Shown: positions 35,620 through 46,975 of the stretch, piece by piece
Layout of the letters: each line of letters opens with the position of its first letter
Numbering within the stretch: the first letter of the stretch is position 1
Made by a program: the position numbers and the translations under genes
Assembly (NCBI GenBank): GCA_030407085.1
Contig: CM059583.1
Span: 205,714,001-205,778,000, forward strand
Direction: 5' to 3'
DNA: 64,000 nt
Origin: Trichopria drosophilae
Taxonomy: Eukaryota > Arthropoda > Insecta > Hymenoptera > Diapriidae
The notes under the pieces: generated by a model
What the model was told of the DNA's origin: nothing
Database searches by the model: none
Seen by the model: the letters and a program-made list of their open reading frames with translations, nothing else

Positions 35620-35923
35620 TTTAGCCCTTGTTTACGCGGTTTCCGTTAATAATATGAAGAAAATGTATACAACCTTTTTTGTAGAGAATTTTATGCTCTA
35701 CATTTTCTGTTAGAAACATTTTTCTGTACAATTTGTAGTTTTCGAAATAAACGCAAAAAACTAAAAAAAAATAGCTATTTTTACAGGTTTTTCGTGGTTT
35801 CCACCATGGTAATCGCATTTGCGCCAATTTTCATTACGATATTCGAGTTCAGCCCATCAAAATACGTCAGAAAACATATGTCCCCTAAGGATATCCGGAG
35901 CGTCCTTTTCGGAAGTATATCCC
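35620..35923 (-). repeat. Right terminal inverted repeat of the 10.5-kb element
   Basis: Inverse copy of 25368-25680; it ends at the right-hand target duplication GGCCTTC (35924-35930). Confidence 0.8.
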
Positions 35924-35929
35924 GGCCTT

Positions 35930-36590
35930 CCACAAGGTTCGAGCTTAGGCCCCATATTATTCATTATTGTTATATACCTTATTCTCGAGACTTAAATACT
36001 GCAGACACACTACCATCATCTTTGTTGATGATACGCAATTTTATCTCTCGACCCCGATATGTCATCTAAATGAAATGATACGCAATATTAACAGTGACAT
36101 TGCTGAGCTTGTGAGGTGGTCCCATGATTATGGGCTCACTTTAAATATGCGTAAAACTCAGGCCATCATCCTAAGTTCACCTCAGAATTTAGCCGTTATG
36201 AAAAATCTCACCATACCACAAATTATTGTCGGGTCGGATGTAATACCTTATTCACATGAAGTAAAAGATCTTGGTGTTATAATAACGTCCGATCTAACAT
36301 GGAATCGCCATGTTAGTACCATCTCATCTAAAGTACATAATGTTCTTTACAGGCTTAAATTTCGTTGTGCTTTTCGTCCACCGCAGATCAAACTCACACT
36401 CGTCAACGCATTAGTCATCACACACCTCGATTACACATCTTTAGTTATAGCCGATTCAACAGCATATCTGAACACTAAATTACAGCGCCTTCAAAACATC
36501 GCCTTGAGGTATGTGTATCGCCTGCGCCGGGATGAAAGACTTGCGCCGTATCGTCAGAAAGCCAACTGGCAACTCTCTGTTTCTGGTGAG
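35930..36590 (+). mobile_element. CR1-like retrotransposon, right part of split RT
   Basis: Resumes the RT frame broken at 25367: PQGSSLGPILF box, then after a frameshift the catalytic IIFVDDTQFYLSTP (usual FADD is FVDD), SHDYGLTLNMRKTQAIILSS, VKDLGVIITSDLTWNRHVS, and LVNALVITHLDYTSLVI. The frame ends at 36593 where a foldback element has inserted, so the C-terminal tail is lost. Confidence 0.85.
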
Positions 36591-36869
36591 TAAACACGTC
36601 ACACGTGCAAATTCTTGCTCCACCTTATTTCAGTATTATTTACGATTACCTTCATTCTCCGGAGCGAGAAGTTATTCCAGAAGGTGTGGACCAGTTGTGG
36701 ACCTGATTAGTAAAGTTTTTTCCAAGTGACAATATCTAGTGGGTCCACGGTGTGCCTTTTTGGAAAATCGCAAAATCTTTTCCACGGTTTCGGAGAATGA
36801 AGATATTCGTAAATAATAATTAAATAAGGTAGAGCAAGAATTTGCACGTGTGACGTGTTTACTCACCAG
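36579..36869. mobile_element. ~290-base foldback MITE interrupting the CR1-like RT
   Basis: Arms of ~84 bases: 36579-36663 (GTTTCTGGTGAGTAAACACG ... CTTCATTCTCCG) and 36785-36869 (CGGAGAATGAAG ... CGTGTTTACTCACCAGAAAC). Followed by a (GA)n run at about 36878-36900. Confidence 0.75.
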
Positions 36870-36899
36870 AAACAAAGAGGGAGAGAGAGAGAGAGAGAG

Positions 36900-38110
36900 A
36901 ACTCGAAGTCGCGCGAAAAAAGAGTTGCAATCAAAAAATGTAGAGCACGAAATTCTCTACAAAAAAGGTCCTACACATTTTCTTCATAAGGTCAAAAGTA
37001 ACGCCGTAAATGGAGGTTGAATATGAGAACAATTGACGTGTTTTTAGCATATAGCCCATACTCCGCTGCCTACTAGGAGGGCCTGCGACCCCCCCCCCCC
37101 CCCAGACCCCCCGCTACAAAAAAAATCTAACCTTTTTGGTTTGCATAAACTCCGTCTATGGGTGTACCAAACATTCCACGATATGTATGATCAATTATTT
37201 CTAACATTACATCCGGCATTAGCATTACCCGAGATGTACCACGTGGAGGTTACACGGTCGGGTTTACATCTTTTCGGGGTGCTTTGATCGGGTGGTTCCC
37301 CTTGCCATCACCTGTTTGTATGTGTGCGTATGTGCGTGTGCGTGTTTATGCGCGCGTTTCTGTGCGTATGAATGTGTAGTGTGCGTGTGCGCACGTTTGT
37401 GTGTGTGCGTTCTCACGAGTTCCGCCATTTAATTAGTCGGTAACTCGATAGAACTAGCTGACATCATGTTTTTTTGAAATTCGGCAATCACGTCGAAAAG
37501 CGCAGAGATTCGAATTTTTAACGGGTGGCCTCGTTTGAGCAAATACTCAGCAAGATGTAAAAAATAAAAAAACGAAACATCTGATTGTCATAATTAAGCT
37601 GAATTCGTTTGTTCGTCAATGAGAAACTCCCACACAGCACACTGTTCAGGGGAGGTCCTCAGGAGCTCCTCAGGACGTCCAAATGTCCGCTTTTATCGTC
37701 CTATGTCCTGAGGATGTCCCGTGGACGTTAACAGGATGGTAAAAGCGGTCATTTGGACGTCCTCAGGAGCTCCTGTGTAACTAACAAGCAGCATAATCAA
37801 CGAAACAGTAACCCATTATTGAGACGGGAACGCGTACCGACCGCGGAATCGCGATTCGCCATCTAGCGGAGTTTATATCAGACTAGTTCCTATCCTTCTG
37901 AAGTTCACTGACTACATTCTCATATTCAACCTTCATTTACGGCGTTACTTTTAATTTTAGGAAGAAATTGTATTCAATCTTTTTTGTAGACAAATTCAAG
38001 CTCTACATTTTTTGTTCAAAACTTTTTTTTTCTTGCGAGTTCGAATTTTCAAGATAAATGAAAAAAAATAAAAAAAAGGACGTTTTTTCGATATTTTTTC
38101 AGTACAGCGG
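36900..38110. mobile_element. Second long-inverted-repeat element, related to the 10.5-kb one
   Basis: 36915-37035 (AAAAAATGTAGAGC ... AACGCCGTAAATGGAGGTTG) is the inverse of 37915-38040 (CAACCTTCATTTACGGCGTT ... GCTCTACATTTTTTG). The arms share the TGTAGAG...CTCTACA hairpin and GTAAATG spacing with the termini at 25.4 and 35.8 kb, so this is a smaller relative. The interior has a poly-C/G-rich module (37088-37116), a GT-rich microsatellite (37315-37415) and the palindrome at 37655-37783. No transposase. Confidence 0.65.
37655..37783. repeat. Imperfect palindrome of CTCAGGACGTCC units
   Basis: CCTCAGGAGCTCCTCAGGAC and the following GTCCAAATG...GCTTTTA on the left are mirrored as TAAAAGC...CATTTGGAC and GTCCTCAGGAGCTCCTG on the right. 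Non-coding; probably a small non-autonomous element. Confidence 0.6.
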
Positions 38111-38435
38111 CCAAGATATGGCCGAGCAACAAATTTTGACAAACTAGCATGAATGTTCATTCTACTGTTAGTCTGTGTTATAAAAAGAAATAAAAATCAA
38201 ATTGTATGATTTCTCTAAAATTATACGCAATTAATTCTTCTGTAAATTAAATAATTAACTCTTAATGATAATTTAAAACTGAAAATATTCAACACTTCAT
38301 ATTTTCCAAATTTCCTCTTCTGTTTGAATTATTTTTTATTCTTATCTTTATTTTGTTGTCCGATCTTAAGACTCTATATAATCTTTTATTTTAATTGCAA
38401 GTTTCATAGATTAATTAGATTGTTAAATAAACAAT

Positions 38436-38439
<4 letters not shown>
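38111..38439. other. AT-rich spacer
   Basis: No gene or repeat structure seen; it ends in the poly-T (poly-A on minus) of the next element. Confidence 0.35.
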
Positions 38440-38469
<30 letters not shown>

Positions 38470-39450
38470 TCGGAGGGGGGAAATGCATTAGGCACCATAG
38501 GGGGTTGAAGATGTTGTGTAGCCCCCCGTGTGTCGGACTCCCTCACCTTTGATGTTAACGGCAAGGTTTACCGACTAAAACCCTAACCTCCCTTGGCCCT
38601 CCAGAATCCACGTGTGCAGTCTGCAGTAGAAAAGTGGCTCCGATATCCATCTCCTCCGCTGCAGACTGCACCGGGCCATTTGTTTGCAACTGTAACCACT
38701 CCCTCTACCATTGGGTAAGTGGTTACAGGATCTCGTGTGACCTCAGTAGACGGAGAGATCCCAGTAGCACTGCTTTCTGCATTCGGCCTGCGATGGAATT
38801 TGCATGTTCTCGACAGGCCGGAATGCTTTTGATGTTTTGGAGGAAAGTTGGTCTCATTCCTCCCAGCACTCCAATTATCAGCACGACGAGCTTGATTTTG
38901 AATCCTCGATACAGCCTGCGAATCTCGAACAGGAGTTCCTGATATTTCATCCGTTTTTCGTCCTCTTTGCTGACTATATTTGTTTCTGCTGGTGCCGAAA
39001 ACTCGATGACGAAGATGGATTTGTCATCGAAGTCAACAAGGACGATGTCAGGCTTATTGGCTGATATTTGCCTGCTCGTCGGGAATGAGTAATTCCAGTA
39101 TATTCGGCAAGACTCATTCCCGACTACGGATTCAATATCAGTGGGGACGTACGGCAAAACTGGGGTTGCATCAATACCATAAGTGCTGCGAAGATGGTAA
39201 TACAGCTCTCGAAGAGCAGCATTGTGACGTTCGATGTATGCTGAAACTGCATATATTGGACATGCTGCCAAAAGATGCATTAGTGTCTCAGCATGACATC
39301 TGCACAATCTACAAAGCGTACTCTGTACCGCCTGGTGTAAGATGTTCTGGCGGTACGCTAAGGTATTGATGACCCCATCCTGGCACGCGAAGATAAAACC
39401 CTCGGTCTCGGATTTCAAGAATTATTATTATTATTATTATTATTATTATC
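38440..39450 (-). mobile_element. 5'-truncated Dong/R4-like retrotransposon fragment
   Basis: On the minus strand the C-terminal part of the ORF is seen: Cys/His finger CRLCRCHAETLMHLLAAC and the restriction-like endonuclease core KPDIVLVDFDDKSIFVIEFS. In this copy the frame passes through SKEDEKRMKYQELL to ...RSHEIL without the TAG found in the other two copies. The poly-A side is the T-run at 38440-38468; the truncated 5' side abuts an (ATT)n run at 39420-39450, matching the TAA-repeat preference of Dong elements. Confidence 0.85.
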
Positions 39451-40015
39451 ATTTAAAATTAAGATTTTTAACATGCGTATTCATCTTTCTCATTACAGCA
39501 GAAAGGCCCACCCTATGAGTTTGAACAACGAAGAATCGAAGATAATAATTAATTTATTCGCCTCACTCCATTTTTTCCCTATAAATCAATAATGAATAAA
39601 GCGTGGTGCATTTGCATTTGAATTTAGTTTTAACCCAACGTTCACTTTTATTGTTTTGCTTATGCAGCAGCCCCGATAAATTTTTGAACTCAAAATCGAC
39701 AATTATGGTCTTCTCGAGGTTCTGTCGACGTAGCTTTATTTGTGCAATAATCCTTGCAAAAAGGTTTCCCTCAGTGGCAATAAAAAATAGGTGGCCAATA
39801 TTATAAAACACGTATAATATCGACCAGTATTGAAAAGGAATGAGGCAAGGTCAAATATCCAATAACCATAATATACCACCAATCACATTTTCTAATAATG
39901 AATAATATATAAAAAGTCCATTAAACTGATCCTGTTCCCAGTCTGACTAATTCTTATATATAATAAGGTAAATTATTGTCAGTTGTCTGAATTAAACCAA
40001 CGTAATTCATGTCAG
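39451..40015. other. AT-rich 5' flank of the IR gene
   Basis: No coding signal. It ends in an acceptor-like ATTCATGTCAG (to 40015). An upstream exon with start codon and signal peptide was not found. Confidence 0.4.
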
Positions 40016-41951
40016 TGTCTTGACACTGATTGAGGCCTCATTTGTTCCTTCGTTAAAAGTACATCGAAATTGTTTGACTTCCTTGCAAAATTATATTAAA
40101 GCTGAAATTAAACCTCATCAAATACTTCTAATAGTAGAAAAAAACCAATATGATTCTCCAGCACTATTTCCACAAATAAATTCTTTGCTAATGCAAGGAT
40201 TACCATCAACACTCATTTCTTTTACATCAAAATTAACAGTACCGAAGAAAGTTCTAACGAAGATTCCTCCGCACAAAAAATACGAAGTTTACATATTCTA
40301 TTCTTTCTCGACATGTTCAACGCAAGTGGAAAATATAAATAATTGTTTAAGTAATTATTTTTCAGCCGTGCGTAAATTTTTACTGCTCATTCGGATACAT
40401 ATCAGTAAAAATAATCGTCAGATCTATCCAAAAGTACTAATTATTATTTGGACATCTAAAATTCGGCGCTTTGACGAATACTTAAAAAGTTTTTGGGTAG
40501 ACGGTCTTTCTGATGTAACAATTCTAGAATTTAGATATGATAAGAAAAGTCAGCTTTCAAAGGTGACATTGAATGCGCTGGTACATCAGGTAAACTTATT
40601 TACTTCGAACTACACTAAGCAAGGTTGCTCTTTGCAAATCGACTGGTTTCCTGATAAATTTCAAAACTTTCACGGGCATAAATTGCGGGTTTCGATAGAA
40701 GCAGATGAATATTACGCAGAACACCGGTTTCAACTTCATCGTAACGATGAAGATATGATAATAGGTACAAGCGGAATTGACGCAGAAGTTATACAATATT
40801 TCGCTGATACTATGCATTTTACAATTGAATTCATCTTATACACTGATGAAAGGTTCCATGAATCATACGTTCGATACCCATACCTAGAGTATCAAGAAAA
40901 TATGAGGTGTGCAGATAGATCGGACTTACTAGGATCTCCACGAGAAACTAATGGAGAATATCAACTCTGTACATATCCTAAAAGTAGAGGCTGGTGTTTT
41001 GCAGTGCCCATACTGTCTGTCCAGGAAAACTACACGCCTCAAAATAATTGACCAATACTGGTTTCCAGCGCAATTTTGGTATTCACTGCTTGGTTTACTT
41101 CAGTTCGCTTGAAATGCTATATTGGACACTGGTCGTTAATGGATATGTTTGATGCAGTTATGGGCATTCCAATACAGATTCGACCAAAAGGTCAGGTAGG
41201 GATAATTTTCTTTATATCGATTCTAGTATCAGCTTTTATATATAACACGGATATAATTGGTGGAGTTTTGGTGGCTGAAATACAGGACATAAAAGAAATT
41301 AGACCTAAATCTGTTCAAGACCTTCTTGACCTGAAAATACGATTCCTGAAAGAGCACTCTTCGTATTTAAAACAGGATAATGAAAATGTGAAGTTATTAC
41401 TGCAGAAATCTGTTATCGTTGATAGCTATAAACAGGAACTTTTAGATTTGGTATGGCACCGCAATCTCAGCATTGCATACATAAGGCCCACTGCACTGTA
41501 CATGCGTGATCTGTTTAAGACGTTCGAGTGTATGAAAGATGATAGTTTAGCCGATGATACTCCAGGATACTGTGCTACGCAATCTGTTCCTTATCTTGAT
41601 CGTTTGGATGCGATTCTTACTAGGTTTTCTGACTTTGGATTTGTACGAAGAGGAGAGAAAAACTTTGCAGAGTGGCACCTTCGGAAAGTTTTTGAAAAAT
41701 TTATAAACACATTTCTGTCGAAAAGTCACATTGAACGTCATACTCGAAACGAGAAAGACATACCCCTTCTGCCGATGTTACTGACAATACTAAAAGCTGC
41801 ATGGATCGTGACATTCATATCACTAATCGCGGAGTTTATATTCAGTTATTGGAAGATTATTTGTCGTTTAGCAAATAAAGCAATAGGCTATCCCTCCCAA
41901 TACTTTCATCTTTTGTGGAAACGAATTAGAAATAGATGCTGCTCGCGCTAG
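40016..41951 (+). pseudogene. Divergent ionotropic receptor (IR) with one in-frame TGA before TM1
   Basis: IRs are iGluR-derived cation channels of chemosensory neurons. The frame runs from 39996 to 41951 with a single TGA at 41049-41051 (QNN-stop-PILV). No in-frame ATG precedes the conserved part, so the signal peptide is probably in a lost or unseen 5' exon. Upstream: a reduced amino-terminal domain (NCLTSLQNYIKAEIKPHQIL) and ligand-binding S1 (KLRVSIEADEYY, TSGIDAEVIQYFADTMHFTI). Downstream: TM1 (ILVSSAILVFTAWFTSVRL), pore (LMDMFDAVMGIPIQIRPKGQ), TM2 (VGIIFFISILVSAFIYNTDI), S2, and TM3 (AAWIVTFISLIAEFIFSYW). Everything after the stop is intact. The gene is therefore either a recent pseudogene or a read-through allele as known for some insect IRs. 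TGA followed by C is a leaky context. Partial copies lie at 42190, 47405 and 61345. Confidence 0.85.
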
Positions 41952-42189
41952 TGTTCTACTGATTATTTGTAGAACATTTATCTTTGAAGACTTTGCTTTG
42001 ATTTTCAAAATAAATATAAGAATGTTGCGATATTGGTATTTTTCGTGTGTACTATACAGTGCTAACAAATTATACTGGAATTTTAATTTCTTATTGATGT
42101 AATCTATGTAAAGTAAAGCATTTAAAACAAAATAAAATTGGTTCGATGCAAAATTTCCTGCAATTGGAATATATTATACCTGGAATAAA

Positions 42190-42345
42190 TTATAGGAAAT
42201 AAAGTAATAGGATATCCCTCCCAACACTTTCATCTTTTATGGAAACTAACTGGGAATAGATGAAACTCGCGTTAGAATTCCACTGGTTATTTGTAGAAAA
42301 ATATTTGTCTTTGAATGCTTTGCTTTGATTGTCAAAATGAATATT
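42190..42345 (+). pseudogene. Duplicated 3' end of the IR gene
   Basis: Repeats 41870-42010 in the same orientation (GGAAATAAAGTAATAGGATA against AGCAAATAAAGCAATAGGCT, then CCCTCCCAA and TTTGCTTTGATT). Only the last codons and 3' UTR are present; it is interrupted and non-functional. Confidence 0.75.
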
Positions 42346-43141
42346 GCATTTGGTTTCTTGATGTAGGGAAAACATATTCTGCAAATCATTTTTAATTTTC
42401 AACCAAAAATGCGAGCAGAATCTATTTATGAATTATCAAAATATAAATATGAATAAGTAAAGTCCACGTGTTATCGTTGCACCGCTTTCATCGAAAAAAA
42501 TGATGTATACTGTTAAAAATAAAGTGTTAACGATAAGTTATGAATGTATTTTAAATTCCTGGTAATTGTCGAGACTTTCCATTTCCAAATCACAACGTAA
42601 TCGTAAAATTTAGAATGTTTTAAGGATATTTCAGTAATTTCCAAGCTTTTTTAATATCGTTGGTACTGGTTGCTTCAGGCGTAGCATTGGTATGACAAGC
42701 ATTGGATCGACAAGCATTGGTTCATGAAATATTTTCGTTGAAATGCAATTATTTATCAAATTTCATAAATTTTCTATACGTACCTAGTCACAAGCATTCA
42801 AAATTTACATGAAACATGCCACAATTTTATTGTGGTCGAAGGGTACTCGCCTAGAAATCTTTTCAGCTAAAGACTAGATAACAAGTAAGACTGTTTGTAT
42901 CTTTCTTAAAGTTATGTGGAAACGTACTCAATAACCAAACTTTCAATAAATGTCAAGTTGATAAATGTGCCTTTCCTTAAAAAATGTGATGCCCTAAGTA
43001 CTCAGAGTACCAATATTTTAATACAAAACTTGTTTTCTTTGTGGTGCTTTATAAACATAAGTTTTGAGAATATGACTTTTAATATTATGTAAAAACTTCG
43101 TTTCATAATGACAAGGAAAATTATAACTGGTGGATTGTGTG
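42346..43141. other. AT-rich, no gene
   Basis: Contains a short direct repeat GACAAGCATTGG (about 42691-42720). Otherwise nothing recognised. Confidence 0.35.
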
Positions 43142-43672
43142 TCGTAATATACTATTCTTATAACATTTTGAAGTATGCTCGATCTTTCCCCTTTTGAGAA
43201 AATTTAAAAAAGAAATCTTTAAAGTTTTATAATTTAATTATTGCAAAGAAATATGATCATATATTTTTAAAAATGTTCCTATCGTTCCAAAAATTGTTCT
43301 CCAAACTATTGTGCGATATCTTCCTACATCCGCTTTATGTAAGAAAGTTTTTTGTTCATTTAAAATACCAATGTTTTTGTTTCCTAAATATTAAAAGTAT
43401 CGCAGAATTAATCGTACATATATGACTAGAATTTGGTATGTTACCTCAAAAAAATAAGTGGTTCTATAATATTACATTCATGATAACTTCAATTATTCTC
43501 CAACAGCGATAATTCTAGTCTTCTATTTTATAGCATTCCTATTTCGTATCTTATATTGCGTGAAATATTTTTCCCATTATACAATTTTAAATACATCTTA
43601 TTTAAATTTTCTCAAAAGGGAAAAAGATAGAGCATACTTCTAAATGGTATAAGAATAGTGTATTACAGTACT
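43142..43672. mobile_element. MITE with ~65-base terminal inverted repeats
   Basis: 43147-43210 (TAATATACTATTCTTATAAC ... CTTTTGAGAAAATTTAAA) is the inverse of about 43602-43667 (TTTAAATTTTCTCAAAAG ... TATAAGAATAGTGTATTA). The AT-rich interior has no coding region. Confidence 0.7.
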
Positions 43673-44539
43673 TAAAAGAAAATCGTTTCTTGCTGCTGCG
43701 GGTTAAACTAGTTTAAAGAATTGCAAATTGGCGGTTACATTTAAATGGAGGGAAGGACGCAAAAATCATAAATTAGTTCATATAAAAATGGTTCGCATTT
43801 GACTTTTGAAATGTTTACAGGAATTCGCTGTTGGGTTATGATGCGGATGTCAGGCATTCGAATGTTTCAAGGGGAATGTAACTGACGTTCCAAAGTTGAT
43901 ATATATGGCAATAAGAACGTGAATGTCAATAATTTATTTTATAAAAACCAAAGCCTATTGGATAAAGCGCTGAAACACGTATATTTTTATTTTCGCCCTA
44001 GAATATGTACAAAAACTGCCGTTAAAAATCATGACCCCCCCGACCGTGGGTTCCCCTTGTTAGCGTAATAACGCAAATTTCAGACATATTCGTGAAGGAT
44101 TCGCCCTCATACATGATTTTTCCGCGGAAAAGCGCTTTACAAACTCATACGTTTTTCACGAAGTCGGATTTTATTACAAATCGGTATGGAAAGGTATTTG
44201 GAGTCGCTGATTACGAATTTTGAGTCAGAATTCCGCTATATTGATTATGTCATTTTATATTTTGGCATTCTGATATTACATTCGTGATTATCAACTCCAA
44301 AAATCTTTGCATAACAAGGTATCCGAAAATTGATGTACTTATTCGGTCCTCAGAAAGCTCCCTCTCTTAGATGGATAGTATAAACTGATAGGCACATGCT
44401 TGTGATTCAGAGCAGCTTCGTACATCAAAAAGTATACTCCGTTATTCGTATCCCTTGTTATTCGGAGTCCTTCGAATACTATATGGTGTGCTACGATATT
44501 CGTATCCTTGTACTGGCCTCTGGCGAATTAGAAGTCAAG
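43673..44539. other. No gene recognised
   Basis: Ordinary AT-rich DNA with a short C7/GACC patch near 44034-44042; open frames are short and unrelated to known families. Confidence 0.35.
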
Positions 44540-44635
44540 AGAGTAAGAGCGAGGACGAATCGAATTGAAACCGATTCCTATGCGTTAAATCTTCGTTTGA
44601 AATTCGAAAAGTCCTCGTTTAGAATATTCTAGATC
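44540..44635. repeat. DIRS junction-like inverted segment
   Basis: AGAGCGAGGACGAATCGAAT ... AAGTCCTCGTTTAGAATATT resembles the internal complementary region of the DIRS at 34751-34871 (GAGCGAGGACGAAATATAAT ... AAGTCCTCGCTCGAATAC), with the same inverted CGAGGAC cores. It precedes a DIRS coding relic by 300 bases. Confidence 0.5.
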
Positions 44636-44939
44636 GAAATCGTTACTATAGTGGATACTAAGGAATCTGTCTTTTGTTTTTGAGAAAAACGATTACATTG
44701 CTTACAACGCTCCTTGAGGTCAACGACCAGTGACCAGTCAGTCCAAGTCAGTCGCATTTCGGCGAGCTTTACCAGCGGGTTATATTTTGTATTATTCGTA
44801 CGTTTCATTTTGTGTGCCAACGATATTGCCGCTTTGTTTAATCAGTCAATAAAAGTTAATTTGACCCGTTTCGTACAACAGACCAATAATTCCAAATTAT
44901 AATTCAAAAAGATCGGTTTTTTCAAACTCAGAGAAAACA

Positions 44940-46975
44940 AATTTTGAAAAAGAAATTCAGAATATTTTATCTACAGGAGCAATTGAGCCATGCAAAGATC
45001 AAATTGTATCTAATATATTTCTGACAGGGAAACCGAATGGTAAAATGCGTTTTATATTAAATTTGAAATCTCTAAATAAATTTACTGATCACTTCAAACT
45101 CGAGAATTTACATACTGCTTTGAAGCTTATTTCCAGAGACTGTTTTATGTCTACTTTAGATCTGAAGGACGCATATTTACTAATTAGGATTCATAATGAT
45201 TCTAAGAAATATTTACTTTGAAGAAAAATTATACGAATTTAACGTTTTACCATTTGTTTTGAATACAGTATTTTGCACTACATTAAATACTACATTTTTA
45301 CAAAGATAATGAAACTGATAATAAAATTATTGAGAATGGCGGGTTACGTATCAACAATATACTTAGGTGATAAATTATTGTTTGGCCGTATATATAAGGA
45401 ATGTATTAGTAATGTTCAAACACAAAAATGGTTGCATTCTCTCGTATTTATTATTAACTACGAAAAAAGTAACTTGAAATTTGAAACTTCGTGTAAATGT
45501 TCAAGATTCATTATCGATTCGCATATGCATTTAATCAAATTACCAACAGAAAAAAATCTATAATCTATATTCAGAATGAATTAAAACAATTTTTAAAAAT
45601 TAAACATTGCAGAATTAGAAAATTTGCACAACTGGTTGGTTTCCTTGTTTCTGCTTGTCCTGGTGTCGAGTATGGGTGGTTGATACAACAAACAATTTGA
45701 AAGATGAAAATATTTAAATTTAAAACATGACAACAATTATGATAAATTCATGAACATACCAGAATCATTACTAATAGATTTTTCTTGGTGGATTCAGGTT
45801 ATTGAAAATTCAGTTCACAGAACTAGAGATGATAATTATGTAATTGAAATTTGTTCCGATGCCTCAAGTACTGTATGGGGCGCTGTTGCTAATAATCATA
45901 CCGCTAACGGCCAGTGGTCAGAAGACGAAGGAAAAATGCATATTAAGTCACTGGAATTATTAGCAGCATTTTTTGATTTCAAAATATTCGCTAAAAATTG
46001 CTCAAATTGTCAAATACTTATGCGAAACGATAGTTCTGCTGCTATGACATATATCAATCGAAGGGGTTCGAGAGATAATTGGCAATAGTGTGATGCGAAA
46101 AAAATTTTTATATATGCATCTTATACAAAATCAAAAGAAAATCAGATTGTAGATTATGAATCTAGACGACTATACATCCTGATATTGAATTTGAGTTATA
46201 TAACTCAGCGTTTAATAAATTAATAGATAATTTTGTTTGATAAAGCTAAATGAATCGTAGTGGTGCCTTTGTGGCCTACACAACCGTGGTACCCTATTTT
46301 TAGAAATCGTCTTATTTTATATGTATTAATCTTTAAATCAAATGATATTGATAAATTTCATTGTTGAGACCGCCAACTTCATTTACAACTTACTCTAGTG
46401 GCCGGAGAGTTGTCAGGACTGCATTACCGATACGAAATGTAGTTTCTAGAAACTCAGTTCGTTAAAGCAATATGATGGCTGCTTGAGAAAATGGTTTGAT
46501 TTTTGTAACGAGAAAAAAACTGATATTATTTACGATACATGTATTCCTTTGATCCTTGATTTTTTAACAAAATTGTTTAATAACGTCAGTCATTATGGGC
46601 CCTTGAATATATATAGGGCAGCCTTATCTCTAATTTTGAGTCTAATTATTTCTCAAGATGCCATGAATCAATGATATTTTAAAGGCGTATTGAGACTTCG
46701 ACCTCCGTTACCCAAGTACAATATTACTTGGGATCCTTCTTGTGTCTTACATTTTTTAAGTTCGCGTTATCTTAATGACGATTTGAGTCTGGAATGCCTG
46801 TCAAAGAAGTGCGTTATACTACTTGCTTTAATAACAGCACATAGGGCACAGACAATTTCAAAAATTAATATTAAAAATATTGCGTTATTATCAGCAAAAT
46901 TAATGATAAAGATCCCGGATATAATTAAGACTTCTGGAATAGGACGTCACCACACACAGAAAGGTAAGTGAAGGG
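44940..46975 (+). pseudogene. Degraded second DIRS element (RT, RNase H, recombinase pieces)
   Basis: The RT part reads ILSTGAIEPCKDQIVSNIFL, GKMRFILNLKSLNKF, and STLDLKDAYLLIRIHNDSKK, then a stop. After a gap comes TKIMKLIIKLLRMAGYVSTI and YLGD in place of the catalytic YLDD. RNase H survives as EICSDASSTVWGAVA (about 45846-45890). A recombinase relic (46483-46971) keeps the catalytic Arg box TAHRAQTISKINIKN and ends at about 46965 in unrelated sequence, so the His/Arg/Tyr half is missing. Many stops and frameshifts: older than the DIRS at 30-35 kb and not its direct copy. Confidence 0.8.

Larger units (their letters stand above)
25368..35923. mobile_element. 10.5-kb element with ~300-base terminal inverted repeats, inserted in the CR1 RT gene
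   Basis: The ends are inverted repeats of about 300 bases at roughly 90% identity by eye: GTACTTCCGAACAGGACGCT on the left against AGCGTCCTTTTCGGAAGTAT on the right. Flanks are an imperfect target duplication: GGCGTTC (25361-25367) and GGCCTTC (35924-35930), extendable to 8-9 bases depending on where the ends are set. No transposase of its own is visible; the interior is made of later insertions. Long inverted repeats with a 7-9-base duplication fit a Mutator-like, hAT-like or foldback element; the family is not decided. Confidence 0.8.
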
